64,000 nt of DNA, taken from assembly GCF_003063435.1 (NCBI RefSeq), contig NZ_NESL01000002.1:496001-560000 (forward strand), written 5' to 3'. Shown here piece by piece: positions 43,184-51,193 of the stretch. The position numbers were made by a program, and so were the translations under genes. This stretch comes from Limnohabitans sp. 2KL-1. Its GTDB lineage: Bacteria > Pseudomonadota > Gammaproteobacteria > Burkholderiales > Burkholderiaceae_C. The notes beneath the pieces were generated by a model. The model was given only the letters and a program-made list of their open reading frames with translations. It was not told the origin of the DNA and did not search any database. Positions within the stretch are counted from its first letter, which is position 1, and each line of letters starts with the position of its first letter.

Positions 43184-43195
43184 GAACATGGCTAA
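42821..43195 (+). CDS. Four-helix-bundle protein (23S rRNA intervening-sequence protein family)
   Basis: 124 residues. It has the family pattern [20 protein letters not shown] at the N-terminus, [19 protein letters not shown] at 38-56 and [18 protein letters not shown] at 71-88. The family (S23/IVP, related to Avd of diversity-generating retroelements) forms a pentameric four-helix bundle and binds nucleic acid in the Avd case; its job elsewhere is unknown. GTG 42821 directly abuts the left heptad array, with no Shine-Dalgarno. The last 12 or so residues are encoded by the right array, and the stop overlaps the dnaJ start by 8 nt. By eye it is less GC-rich than dnaK and dnaJ, as expected of an insertion. 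Confidence 0.82.
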   Translation: MRNYRDLLAWQVSFELARLVYELTESFPKHEVFGLTAQMRRAAVSIPSNLAEGAGRGGKKDFAHFVTMGRASLNELETQLLLAQALGYCELTDALQQQIERLFALLNGLRNSLNAQRSTQNEHG

Positions 43196-44327
43196 ACGAG
43201 ATTTTTACGAAGTGCTGGGCGTTGCCAAAAACGCCTCAGACGAAGACATCAAAAAGGCTTATCGCAAGCTGGCGATGAAGTACCACCCTGACCGCAACCA
43301 GGGTGAAGACGCCAAAGCCAAAGAAGCCGAAGCCAAATTCAAGGAGGTCAAAGAGGCCTACGAGATGCTGTCGGACGCACAAAAACGTGCGGCCTACGAC
43401 CAGCACGGCCACGCCGGTGTTGACCCCAATATGCGCGGCGGCGCCGAAGGTTTTGGCGGTTTCGGTGACGCGTTTGGCGACATCTTTGGTGACATCTTTG
43501 GGGGCCAAGGCCGTGGCGGTCGCGGTGGTGGACGACAGGTTTTCCGCGGTGCCGACCTGAGCTACGCGATGGAAATCACGCTCGAAGAAGCGGCCAACGG
43601 CAAGGACTCGCAGTTGCGCATTCCAAGCTGGGACGCCTGCGACACCTGCAGCGGCACCGGTGCCAAGCCCGGCACCAGCGCCAAGACCTGCTCGACCTGC
43701 CATGGTCAAGGCCAGGTACAAATGCGCCAGGGCTTTTTCAGCGTGCAACAAACCTGCCCCACCTGCCGTGGGACGGGCAAGATCATTCCCGACCCTTGTG
43801 GCACTTGCCACGGGCAAGGCAAGCTCAAGAAGCAAAAGACGCTGGAAGTCAAAATCCCGGCCGGTATCGACGACGGCATGCGCATCCGCAGTGCCGGCAA
43901 CGGCGAGCCGGGCACCAACGGCGGGCCACCTGGTGATTTGTTCATTGAGATTCGCCTGAAAAAACACGACATCTTCGAGCGCGATGGCGACGACCTGCAT
44001 TGCGCAGTGCCGATCAGCTTTTCCAAAGCGGCTTTGGGTGGCGAGATCGAGGTGCCGACCTTGGGCGGCAAAGCGGCGATCGACATTCCCGAAGGCACCC
44101 AGACGGGCAAGCAGTTCCGCTTGCGCGGCAAGGGCATCAAGGGCGTGCGCGGCAGCTATCCGGGTGATCTGTATTGCCACATCACGGTGGAAACACCGGT
44201 CAAACTCACAGAGCACCAAAAAAAGCTGCTCAAGGAGTTTGAAGAGTCCCTGACCAAGGGCGGCGGCAAGCACCAGCCCAGCGGCGAGAGCTGGACGGAC
44301 AAGCTCAAAGGTTTCTTCGGAGCCTGA
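43188..44327 (+). CDS. dnaJ: Chaperone DnaJ (Hsp40)
   Basis: 379 residues. The J domain (1-70) has the HPD motif in [10 protein letters not shown]. It is followed by a glycine/phenylalanine-rich linker ([17 protein letters not shown]), then four CxxCxGxG zinc-finger repeats (about 145-210: [32 protein letters not shown]) and the C-terminal substrate domains. It stimulates DnaK ATPase. Unusually it has no recognisable Shine-Dalgarno: the 30 bp before its ATG are heptad repeat. Translation may depend on coupling to the overlapping upstream ORF. Confidence 0.96.
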   Translation: MAKRDFYEVLGVAKNASDEDIKKAYRKLAMKYHPDRNQGEDAKAKEAEAKFKEVKEAYEMLSDAQKRAAYDQHGHAGVDPNMRGGAEGFGGFGDAFGDIFGDIFGGQGRGGRGGGRQVFRGADLSYAMEITLEEAANGKDSQLRIPSWDACDTCSGTGAKPGTSAKTCSTCHGQGQVQMRQGFFSVQQTCPTCRGTGKIIPDPCGTCHGQGKLKKQKTLEVKIPAGIDDGMRIRSAGNGEPGTNGGPPGDLFIEIRLKKHDIFERDGDDLHCAVPISFSKAALGGEIEVPTLGGKAAIDIPEGTQTGKQFRLRGKGIKGVRGSYPGDLYCHITVETPVKLTEHQKKLLKEFEESLTKGGGKHQPSGESWTDKLKGFFGA

Positions 44328-44354
44328 CGCGTCAGCAAACCCGCTAGGCAGTGC

Positions 44355-44420
44355 GAGAGGGGCTGCGGCGGGTTCCTCATGGCGGGTACGCAAAAATCGT
44401 CACCCGCCGCAACCCCTCTC
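44355..44420. other. Long inverted repeat downstream of dnaJ
   Basis: GAGAGGGGCTGCGGCGGGT (44355-44373) and its complement (44402-44420) pair over 19 bp with one mismatch around a 28-nt loop. It lies 28 bp after the dnaJ stop and probably serves as terminator or 3'-end protector, though no T-run follows. The rest of 44328-44568 holds no gene that I can support. Confidence 0.6.
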
Positions 44421-44568
44421 CCACTTCGGGCTGACTGGGTAACAACTCGAACTTGACCGTGGTCTCACTTGAGGCCTGCCCATGCGAAGACATTCGTAAA
44501 ACGGGGCTTCTGCCCCCGGTTTGACCCAAGTCAAACCCAACTTCCGCATTTGGCATGACCATGGCGGC

Positions 44569-45933
44569 ATGAGCGCCACCATCACCTTCCTCGGCGGAGC
44601 CGACACCGTCACCGGCTCCAAATACCTGATCGAGCACAACCAGAAACGGTTGTTGGTCGATTGCGGTCTTTTTCAGGGTTACAAGCAGCTGCGCTTGCGC
44701 AACTGGAGCCCCCTGCCCGCGAACCCGGCACACATCGATGCGGTGGTACTGACCCATGCGCACCTGGACCACAGCGGGTATTTGCCTTTGCTGGTGAAAA
44801 ACGGCTTTCGGGGCCGGGTGCATGCCACCGCAGCCACGTGCGATCTGGCCAGCATCTTGCTGCCCGACAGCGGGCACATCCAGGAAGAAGACGCGTTTTT
44901 CGCGAACCGCCACGGCTTTTCCAAACACGCCCCGGCCCTGCCGCTTTACACCAAGCAAGAGGCCATCCAGAGCCTCAAGCAATTGCACGCGGAACAGCAG
45001 GGCCAGTGGTTCGAGCCCATCCGCGGCTGGAAAGCCCGCTTTCAGCCAGCGGGTCACATTCTGGGCGCAGCCAGTTTGCTGCTCGATGTCGGCGGGCGGC
45101 GCGTCCTGTTTTCTGGCGATCTGGGTCGCCCCGACGACCCGCTGATGAACCCACCCGAGCCGCCACCACAGGCCGACACGGTCCTGATTGAATCGACGTA
45201 CGGGAATCGCCAGCACCCCAAGGAAAAGGTGTTCGAGGAACTCGGTCCCCTCCTGAAAAAACTGGCCGCACGCGGTGGCGTGGCCGTGGTGCCGGTGTTT
45301 GCGGTGGGGCGGGCGCAGGCCGTGCTGCACACCATCGCGCAACTCAAAGCCGCTGGAGAAATTCCCAAAGGCTTGCCGATTTTTCTGGACAGCCCGATGG
45401 CGATCCACACCACCGCCCTGTTTGAGCGCCACCCGGGTGAGCACCGCCTGAGTGTGCAAGAGGTGCGCAACATGGACCATGTGGCCACCATGCTGGAAAC
45501 ACCCGAGCAATCCAAGTCATTGGCGCGGCGGCACGGGCCGATGGTGATTTTGGCCGCCAGCGGCATGGCCACCGGCGGGCGGGTGTTGCACCACCTGGCG
45601 CAATATGCGGGTGACCACCGCAACATGATCATCTTGACGGGGTATCAGGCACCGGGCACCCGGGGCGCGACACTCGCCAGCGGTCAAAGCACCATCCGCA
45701 TCCATGCGCAAGATGTGGCAGTGCGGGCCGAGGTGGCACAAATCGAATCGGCGTCGGCCCATGCCGACGCCAACCAGCTGCTGAGCTGGCTGCACAAAAT
45801 GCCCAGCGCGCCGGGACAGGTGTATGTGGTGCATGGCGAGCGCGAGGCGTCTGACATGTTGCGCCAGCGCATCGAACACGAAATCAAATGGCGGGCCTTG
45901 GTGCCCGAGCATGGCTCGGTCTGGCCGCTGTAG
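44569..45933 (+). CDS. MBL-fold/beta-CASP RNA-processing exonuclease
   Basis: 454 residues. The metallo-beta-lactamase motif is THAHLDHSGYL (H63, H65, D67, H68), with later metal ligands in QPAGHILGAAS and FSGDLGRP. The beta-CASP part has ESTYGNRQHP, PVFAVGRAQ and ILAASGMATGGRVLHHL, and the RMMBL end has ASAHADANQLL and VVHGEREAS. This is the CPSF73/Ysh1-like prokaryotic group acting on RNA. Start ATG 44569 gives MSATITFLGGADTVTGSKY, the usual N-terminus. Monocistronic; the exact substrate is unknown. Confidence 0.87.
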   Translation: MSATITFLGGADTVTGSKYLIEHNQKRLLVDCGLFQGYKQLRLRNWSPLPANPAHIDAVVLTHAHLDHSGYLPLLVKNGFRGRVHATAATCDLASILLPDSGHIQEEDAFFANRHGFSKHAPALPLYTKQEAIQSLKQLHAEQQGQWFEPIRGWKARFQPAGHILGAASLLLDVGGRRVLFSGDLGRPDDPLMNPPEPPPQADTVLIESTYGNRQHPKEKVFEELGPLLKKLAARGGVAVVPVFAVGRAQAVLHTIAQLKAAGEIPKGLPIFLDSPMAIHTTALFERHPGEHRLSVQEVRNMDHVATMLETPEQSKSLARRHGPMVILAASGMATGGRVLHHLAQYAGDHRNMIILTGYQAPGTRGATLASGQSTIRIHAQDVAVRAEVAQIESASAHADANQLLSWLHKMPSAPGQVYVVHGEREASDMLRQRIEHEIKWRALVPEHGSVWPL

Positions 45934-45960
45934 CAGCTGGGCATCTGGCTGGGTCCATGC

Positions 45961-46035
45961 ATGTCGGCGGCTTCAGCCCCGACATGCGGCCTGCGCCGGC
46001 ATAACCAACGTCGGACCTGAAGGCACCGACTTACA
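45961..46035. repeat. REP-like inverted doublet, family B, degraded copy
   Basis: ATGTCGG...CCGACAT (45961-45985) is a hairpin sharing GGCTTCAGCCCCGAC with 28589-28603. The second arm (46009-46035) has GTCGG...CTGAAGG...CCGAC. It sits between the convergent ends of the beta-CASP and DUF1854 genes and overlaps the end of the latter. Confidence 0.6.
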
Positions 46036-46495
46036 AAAAACGGTCGAGCAGTTTGCGCGAATGTTTGTCCATGGACATCATGTCGCGGATCATGTACTGC
46101 ACGCCGTCGGCGTCATTGATGAGCAACACCGAGCCCGTCAGGCGACGGATGTCTTCCTCACCCTTGAGCATGAACTGCGTCTCGCCCCGGTCCGTCATGA
46201 CACGCCAGGTGCTGGGTGTGGCGAAACTGCTGACCTCCTGCAGTTGCAGGATCTCGGGCAAAAATTCACGCTCGTTCAGGGCCAGCAAAACCTGCTCACG
46301 CAAAGCAGGTGCGAGGGCGCTGAGGCTTTCAATCCAGAACACTTCATGGCCGTCGGCATCCATCAAAGCCACGCCGGTATCGGGGGCTGACACCGGGTAG
46401 GCTCTGAGTGCCGTGATGGGGCTGTGGCGTGCACCGTCGGGCATGACCAACACCCAGTGGCCCCAAGCGTCGCGTGCAAAATCAAACGGGGTCAT
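46031..46495 (-). CDS. DUF1854 protein associated with cyanophycin metabolism
   Basis: 154 residues matching the DUF1854 pattern: WVLVMPDGARHSPITALRAYP near residues 14-34, GHEVFWIESLSAL near 49, and the C-terminal LLINDADGVQYMIRDMMSMDKHSRKLLDRFL (given in part). No signal peptide or membrane helix. The family occurs next to cyanophycin synthetases in Burkholderiales and is named for that association; its biochemical role is unknown. Its ATG overlaps the stop of the ABC exporter (ATGA), so the two are coupled and probably form one complex. Confidence 0.84.
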   Translation of the reverse strand: MTPFDFARDAWGHWVLVMPDGARHSPITALRAYPVSAPDTGVALMDADGHEVFWIESLSALAPALREQVLLALNEREFLPEILQLQEVSSFATPSTWRVMTDRGETQFMLKGEEDIRRLTGSVLLINDADGVQYMIRDMMSMDKHSRKLLDRFL

Positions 46496-48801
46496 GCGCT
46501 CACCTTTTGCGAAGGGGTCTCGATGCTGCCGCCCAGCACGGCTTCGGCTTCCGCTTGGCGCTGCTGGGCTTCGTACAAGCGCCAGTAAGCACCTTGCGCC
46601 TCGATCAGCGCGTCGTGCGTGCCTTCTTCCACCACCACGCCTTTGTCCATGACCACGAGCCGATCGGCCTTGCGCAAGGTGGACAGGCGGTGGGCGATGG
46701 CAATCGTGGTGCGACCGCGCACCAGGTTGTCCAGGGCACGTTGAATTTCCTTTTCGGTCTCGGTGTCCACCGCCGAGGTGGCTTCGTCCAGGATCAGGAT
46801 GCGCGGGTTGATCAGCAAGGCCCGTGCAATCGAGATGCGCTGACGCTCACCGCCCGACAAGCCCTGGCCACGCTCACCCACCAGCGAGTCGTAGCCCTGC
46901 GGCATGCGCAGGATGAATTCGTGGGCATGGGCCGCACGGGCTGCGGCCACGATCTCTTCACGGGTCGCCTCGGGTTTGCCGTAGGCGATGTTGTCAGCGA
47001 TCGTGCCAAAGAACAAAAACGGCTCTTGCAACACCAGACCAATTTGACGGCGGTAGTCGGCCACCTTCAACTGGCGGATGTCGGTGCCGTCGAGCTCGAT
47101 GGCCCCCTCGGTCAGGTCGTAAAAGCGGCAAATCAGGTTGACCAGCGTGCTTTTGCCCGAGCCGCTGTGGCCCACCAGACCGATCATCTGACCGGGCTGG
47201 ATGTCGAGGTTCAACTGCCGGATCACCGCGCGATTGCCATAGCGAAAACCAGCATCGCGCACCGTCAGGCGACCTTGCACATGCGCGGGCAAAGGCTGCG
47301 GCTGGACGGGCTCGGGCACGCTCGAGACGTGGTCCAGGATGTCGAAAATTCGCTTGGCCCCCGAAGCGGCCTTTTGCGTGTTGGACACAATGCGGCTCAT
47401 GGAGTCAAGGCGGCTGTAAAAGCGCCCGATATAGGCCAAAAAGGCGGTCAGCACACCCACCGTGATTTGGTCGTCCGCCACCAGCCAGATGCCAAAACCC
47501 CAGACCACCAGCAAACCGATTTCGGTCATCAGCGTGACCGTGGGCGAAAACAGCGACCAGACCCGATTCAGGCGGTCGTTGACCTGCAGGTTGTGCTTGT
47601 TCGCGTCCTTGAAGCGCTGGGCTTCACGGTCTTCCTGCGCAAAGGCCTTGACCACCCGGATGCCCGGGATGGTGTCGGTCAACACATTGGTCACTTCGGC
47701 CCAGACGCGGTCAATCTTCTCGAAGCCCGTGCGCAGTTTTTCACGCACCACATGGATCAACCAACCGATGAAAGGCAGTGGCAGCAAGGTCACCAGCGCC
47801 AGCGTGGGGTTGATGGTGAACAAGATGATGGCCGTCATCAGGATCATCAGCACATCGGTGGCAAAGTCCAGCAGATGCAGCGACAGGAACACGTTGATGC
47901 GGTCGGTCTCGCTGCCGATGCGGGCGATCAGGTCGCCCGTGCGCCGCCCACCAAAATACTCCAGCGACAGTTTGAGCAAATGTTCATAGGTGGTGGTGCG
48001 CAGGTCGGCACCGATGCGCTCGGACACCAAGGCCAGGATGTAGGTCTTGGCCCAGCCCAGTCCCCAGGCCAGCAAGGCCGAGCCCAGCAAGCCCAACAGG
48101 TACAACGACACCACACCCGGATCGATGGCCTTGCCGTTTTGGTAAGGGATCAGGATGTCGTCCATGAGCGGCATGGTCAGGTAAGGCGGCACCAAGGTGG
48201 CTGCAGTGGCAGCGAGCGTGAGCAAAAACCCCGCCAGCAAGGACCCCTGATAAGGCCGGGCAAAGCGCCAAAGCTTGAACAGGGTCCAGGTCGACGGCGG
48301 CGTCAGGTCTTCGCGGCTGCAAGTCGGGCAGTCTTCATCGTCCTGATCCATCACGGTCTGGCAAACCGGGCAAACAGCGCCTGCCAGTCGCGTTTGCAAG
48401 GCTGCCCCTTCGGCCGTTTGCTGGCGCTGGGCCTGCTGGCCCTCGAACTGGGCCACCCAGCGCGACGCGGCGGCCTGCAGGCCGAGCGTGAAACGCCAGA
48501 CCGCCAAGCGGGCATCCGGTTGTGCCAACTCCAGCATGCCCACCCCGGCGTGATCATTCAACTTCAAGCGCAAATCGCCCGTCAGGGGCCAGCTGCGCCA
48601 TTTTTTTTCAGGGCCGTCAGATGATAAAACCCTCTGATCGGTCAAAATGATGCCACTTTTGACAAAGTGCAGTCCGACATCAAGGTCAACCTCCAGCCAT
48701 GCTGTCGCGTTCTCCAAGGGTAAAAGCTGCGCAGTCACCTCGGCCAGCCAAGCGTCCGGGACCACCGAACGGGGCGAAACTGGGGAAGAAGATGGAATCA
48801 T
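46492..48801 (-). CDS. Cyanophycin-associated ABC exporter with N-terminal zinc-ribbon domain
   Basis: 769 residues. Residues 1-about 170 form an unusual soluble domain ending in a zinc ribbon CPVC-x10-CPTC (C144, C147, C158, C161). Residues about 180-470 are a type-I exporter membrane domain with six helices, and about 510-745 are the ATPase (GHSGSGKST, LSGGERQRISIARAL, ILILDEATSAVD). Fused half-exporters of this type lie beside cphA genes and DUF1854. The transported substrate is not known, and the intracellular polymer itself is not obviously exported. ATG 48801 is chosen; the frame extends to 48894. Divergent from cphA'. Confidence 0.85.
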   Translation of the reverse strand: MIPSSSPVSPRSVVPDAWLAEVTAQLLPLENATAWLEVDLDVGLHFVKSGIILTDQRVLSSDGPEKKWRSWPLTGDLRLKLNDHAGVGMLELAQPDARLAVWRFTLGLQAAASRWVAQFEGQQAQRQQTAEGAALQTRLAGAVCPVCQTVMDQDDEDCPTCSREDLTPPSTWTLFKLWRFARPYQGSLLAGFLLTLAATAATLVPPYLTMPLMDDILIPYQNGKAIDPGVVSLYLLGLLGSALLAWGLGWAKTYILALVSERIGADLRTTTYEHLLKLSLEYFGGRRTGDLIARIGSETDRINVFLSLHLLDFATDVLMILMTAIILFTINPTLALVTLLPLPFIGWLIHVVREKLRTGFEKIDRVWAEVTNVLTDTIPGIRVVKAFAQEDREAQRFKDANKHNLQVNDRLNRVWSLFSPTVTLMTEIGLLVVWGFGIWLVADDQITVGVLTAFLAYIGRFYSRLDSMSRIVSNTQKAASGAKRIFDILDHVSSVPEPVQPQPLPAHVQGRLTVRDAGFRYGNRAVIRQLNLDIQPGQMIGLVGHSGSGKSTLVNLICRFYDLTEGAIELDGTDIRQLKVADYRRQIGLVLQEPFLFFGTIADNIAYGKPEATREEIVAAARAAHAHEFILRMPQGYDSLVGERGQGLSGGERQRISIARALLINPRILILDEATSAVDTETEKEIQRALDNLVRGRTTIAIAHRLSTLRKADRLVVMDKGVVVEEGTHDALIEAQGAYWRLYEAQQRQAEAEAVLGGSIETPSQKVSA

Positions 48802-48989
48802 GAAAGTCGAACCGCAAAAATTACGGCACACCTGAAGGTCAGCCGGACAAGAAAACCACACAGATTGGCCAATGCCTTGGCTCAACGACTGCACACTCCA
48901 CCCATGTATCTGATGACTGATGCGCTTTGCCCAAGGCAGACGGCCTCTGCAGCTGTCGGTCGGTCATTGTATCGCTGCACACCACACCC
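48802..48989. promoter_or_regulatory. Divergent control region of the cyanophycin locus
   Basis: 188 bp shared by the ABC exporter/DUF1854 operon and cphA'. It holds an inverted repeat TGCCTTGG (48873-48880) and CCAAGGCA (48931-48938), 50 nt apart, that could serve a dimeric regulator. No clear sigma-70 boxes were identified. Confidence 0.35.
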
Positions 48990-51164
48990 ATGAGCGCACC
49001 CCACATCCAATTCTTGCGCATGACCCATCTGCGCGGCCCCAACATCTGGACCTACCGCCCGGTCATCGAAGCCCTGATCGACATTGGGGACCTGGAAGAC
49101 TGCCCCTCCAACACCCTGCCCGGTTTCAACCAGCGCCTGACCGCCTGGCTGCCTGGCCTGATCGAACACCGCTGCAGCGTGGGTGAGCGCGGCGGCTTCC
49201 TTCAACGTCTGGAACAAGGCACCTGGCCTGGTCACGTTCTTGAACACGTCGCGCTGGAGTTGCAGACCCGGGCCGGCATGCAGACCGGATTCGGCAAAGC
49301 CCGCGAAGCCGGGCCACGGGGCATTTACAAAGTCGTCATCCGCACGCGGCACGAAACGGTCAGCCGCCAGGCTCTGCTGACCGCACGCGACCTGATTTTG
49401 GCGGCCATCGAAGACCGGCCTTTCGACGTGCCCGGTGAAATCGCCAAACTCACGCAAATGGTGGACAGCCTGTGCATCGGCCCCAGCACCGCCAGCATCG
49501 TCGATGCCGCCGCTGACCGTGGCATCCCGAACATCCGCCTGAACGACGGCAACCTCGTGCAGCTGGGCTACGGCCACCGCCAGCGCCGCATCTGGACAGC
49601 CGAGACCGACCGCACCAGCGCGATCGCCGAAGGCATCTCCAAAGACAAGGACCTGACCAAGCAACTGCTGACCATGTGCGGCGTGCCCGTGCCCGAAGGC
49701 CAGATCGTGGACAGCCCGCAGGCAGCGTGGCTGGCAGCGCAGGATGTGGGCCTGCCCGTTTGCGTCAAGCCCACCGACGGCAACCACGCGCGCGGCGTGT
49801 CGCTGGAGTTGAGCCTGCGCGAAGACATCGAAGCGGCCTACGACATTGCCCTGGCCGAGGGCAGCGAGGTCATCGTTGAACGCTTCATCCGTGGCGAAGA
49901 ACACCGCCTGCTGGTGGTGGGTGAACAGGTGGTGGCGGTCAACAAAGGCGAAACCGCCAGCGTCACGGGCGATGGCGTGCACACCGTGCTGGAACTGATT
50001 GAACTGCAAATCAACTCGGATCCGCGCCGTGGCGAGGAAGAAGACTTCCCGCTCGACACCATCCGTCTGGACGAGCACACCACCTCGGTGCTGGAGCTCA
50101 AACGCCAGGGCCTGAGCGCCGACAGCGTGCCCGAGGCGGGCCGCGAAGTGCTGATCATGCGCACCGGCAACATGTCAATGGACGTGACCGACCTGGTGCA
50201 CCCCGATGTGGCCGCGCAAGCCGTGCTGGCCGCCCGCGTGGTGGGGCTGGACATCGCGGGTGTGGACCTGGTGGTGCAAGACATCTCCAAACCACTGGGG
50301 CCACAAGGCGGGGCGATTGTCGAAGTCAACGCCGGGCCGGGCTTGCTCATGCACCTGAAACCGGCAACAGGCAAGCCTCGTCCGGTGGGGCAGGCCATCG
50401 CCAACCACCTGTTCAAGTCTGAAGACAACGGGCGTATTCCGGTGGTGGGCATCATGGGCGATGGCGACACCACGCGCCCGGCCAAACTGCTGGCCTGGCT
50501 GTTGCATCTGAAGGGTTTGCAAACGGGCCTTTCGTGTGCCGACGGCTTGTATTTGAACCAACGCCGACTGGCCGCCAAAGAGGGCATGGATTGGGCCGAA
50601 GCACAGCGCTTGCTCATCAACCGCGGCGTGCAAGCTGCCGTGTTCGAAAGCGATGCGCGCCATTTGTTGGCGCAAGGCCTGCCTTATGACCGTTGCCAGT
50701 TGGGCATCGTGACCCGCATGCCCAAGGCACAAGGCCTGGACGATCTGTACCCCGGCAGCGACGAAAAAATGCCCACCTACGTGCGTACACAGATCGATGT
50801 GGTGCTGCCAGAAGGGACCGCGCTGCTCAATGCCGCAGACCCGCAGGTGGCTGCCCTGGCCGAACATTGCGACGGCAGCGTGATTTTTTACGCCGACGAC
50901 GAGCACCTCCCCACCTTGAGCGCACACCGCAGCCAAGGCGGGCGCGTTGGTTTTTGGCGCGATGGTCAACTGGTTTTGGCCGAAGGTGCCAAGGAGCACT
51001 TGGTGCTGTCCACCCAGCGCCCCGCCATTACCCGCCTGCTGAAAACAGACACGCTGCAAACGCAAGACATGCTGGTGGCCGCTTGCGCCGCCTGGGCCCT
51101 GGACATTGGCACCGACCTGATCCGGGCCGGCATCAAGAGCTACGGCACCCAGCCCACCGTCTGA
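48990..51164 (+). CDS. Cyanophycin synthetase paralog CphA' with degenerate ligase site
   Basis: 724 residues, paralogous to CphA encoded next. The N-terminal domain (1-about 160) and ATP-grasp domain (about 215-470) are complete, with DKDLTKQLLTMCGVPVPEG, VCVKPTDGNHARGV and IVEVNAGPGLLMH. In the Mur-ligase-like part the P-loop is MGDGDTTRP (about 489) where CphA has TGTNGKTTT, so the lysine that binds ATP is lost. The C-terminal Mur domain of about 135 residues is missing. It should therefore perform at most the aspartate-adding (ATP-grasp) half-reaction. cphA/cphA' pairs are known in Burkholderiales. 29 bp to cphA. Confidence 0.85.
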   Translation: MSAPHIQFLRMTHLRGPNIWTYRPVIEALIDIGDLEDCPSNTLPGFNQRLTAWLPGLIEHRCSVGERGGFLQRLEQGTWPGHVLEHVALELQTRAGMQTGFGKAREAGPRGIYKVVIRTRHETVSRQALLTARDLILAAIEDRPFDVPGEIAKLTQMVDSLCIGPSTASIVDAAADRGIPNIRLNDGNLVQLGYGHRQRRIWTAETDRTSAIAEGISKDKDLTKQLLTMCGVPVPEGQIVDSPQAAWLAAQDVGLPVCVKPTDGNHARGVSLELSLREDIEAAYDIALAEGSEVIVERFIRGEEHRLLVVGEQVVAVNKGETASVTGDGVHTVLELIELQINSDPRRGEEEDFPLDTIRLDEHTTSVLELKRQGLSADSVPEAGREVLIMRTGNMSMDVTDLVHPDVAAQAVLAARVVGLDIAGVDLVVQDISKPLGPQGGAIVEVNAGPGLLMHLKPATGKPRPVGQAIANHLFKSEDNGRIPVVGIMGDGDTTRPAKLLAWLLHLKGLQTGLSCADGLYLNQRRLAAKEGMDWAEAQRLLINRGVQAAVFESDARHLLAQGLPYDRCQLGIVTRMPKAQGLDDLYPGSDEKMPTYVRTQIDVVLPEGTALLNAADPQVAALAEHCDGSVIFYADDEHLPTLSAHRSQGGRVGFWRDGQLVLAEGAKEHLVLSTQRPAITRLLKTDTLQTQDMLVAACAAWALDIGTDLIRAGIKSYGTQPTV

Positions 51165-51193
51165 GCAGCGAGCGAAACCCAGGAAAACAGTTC

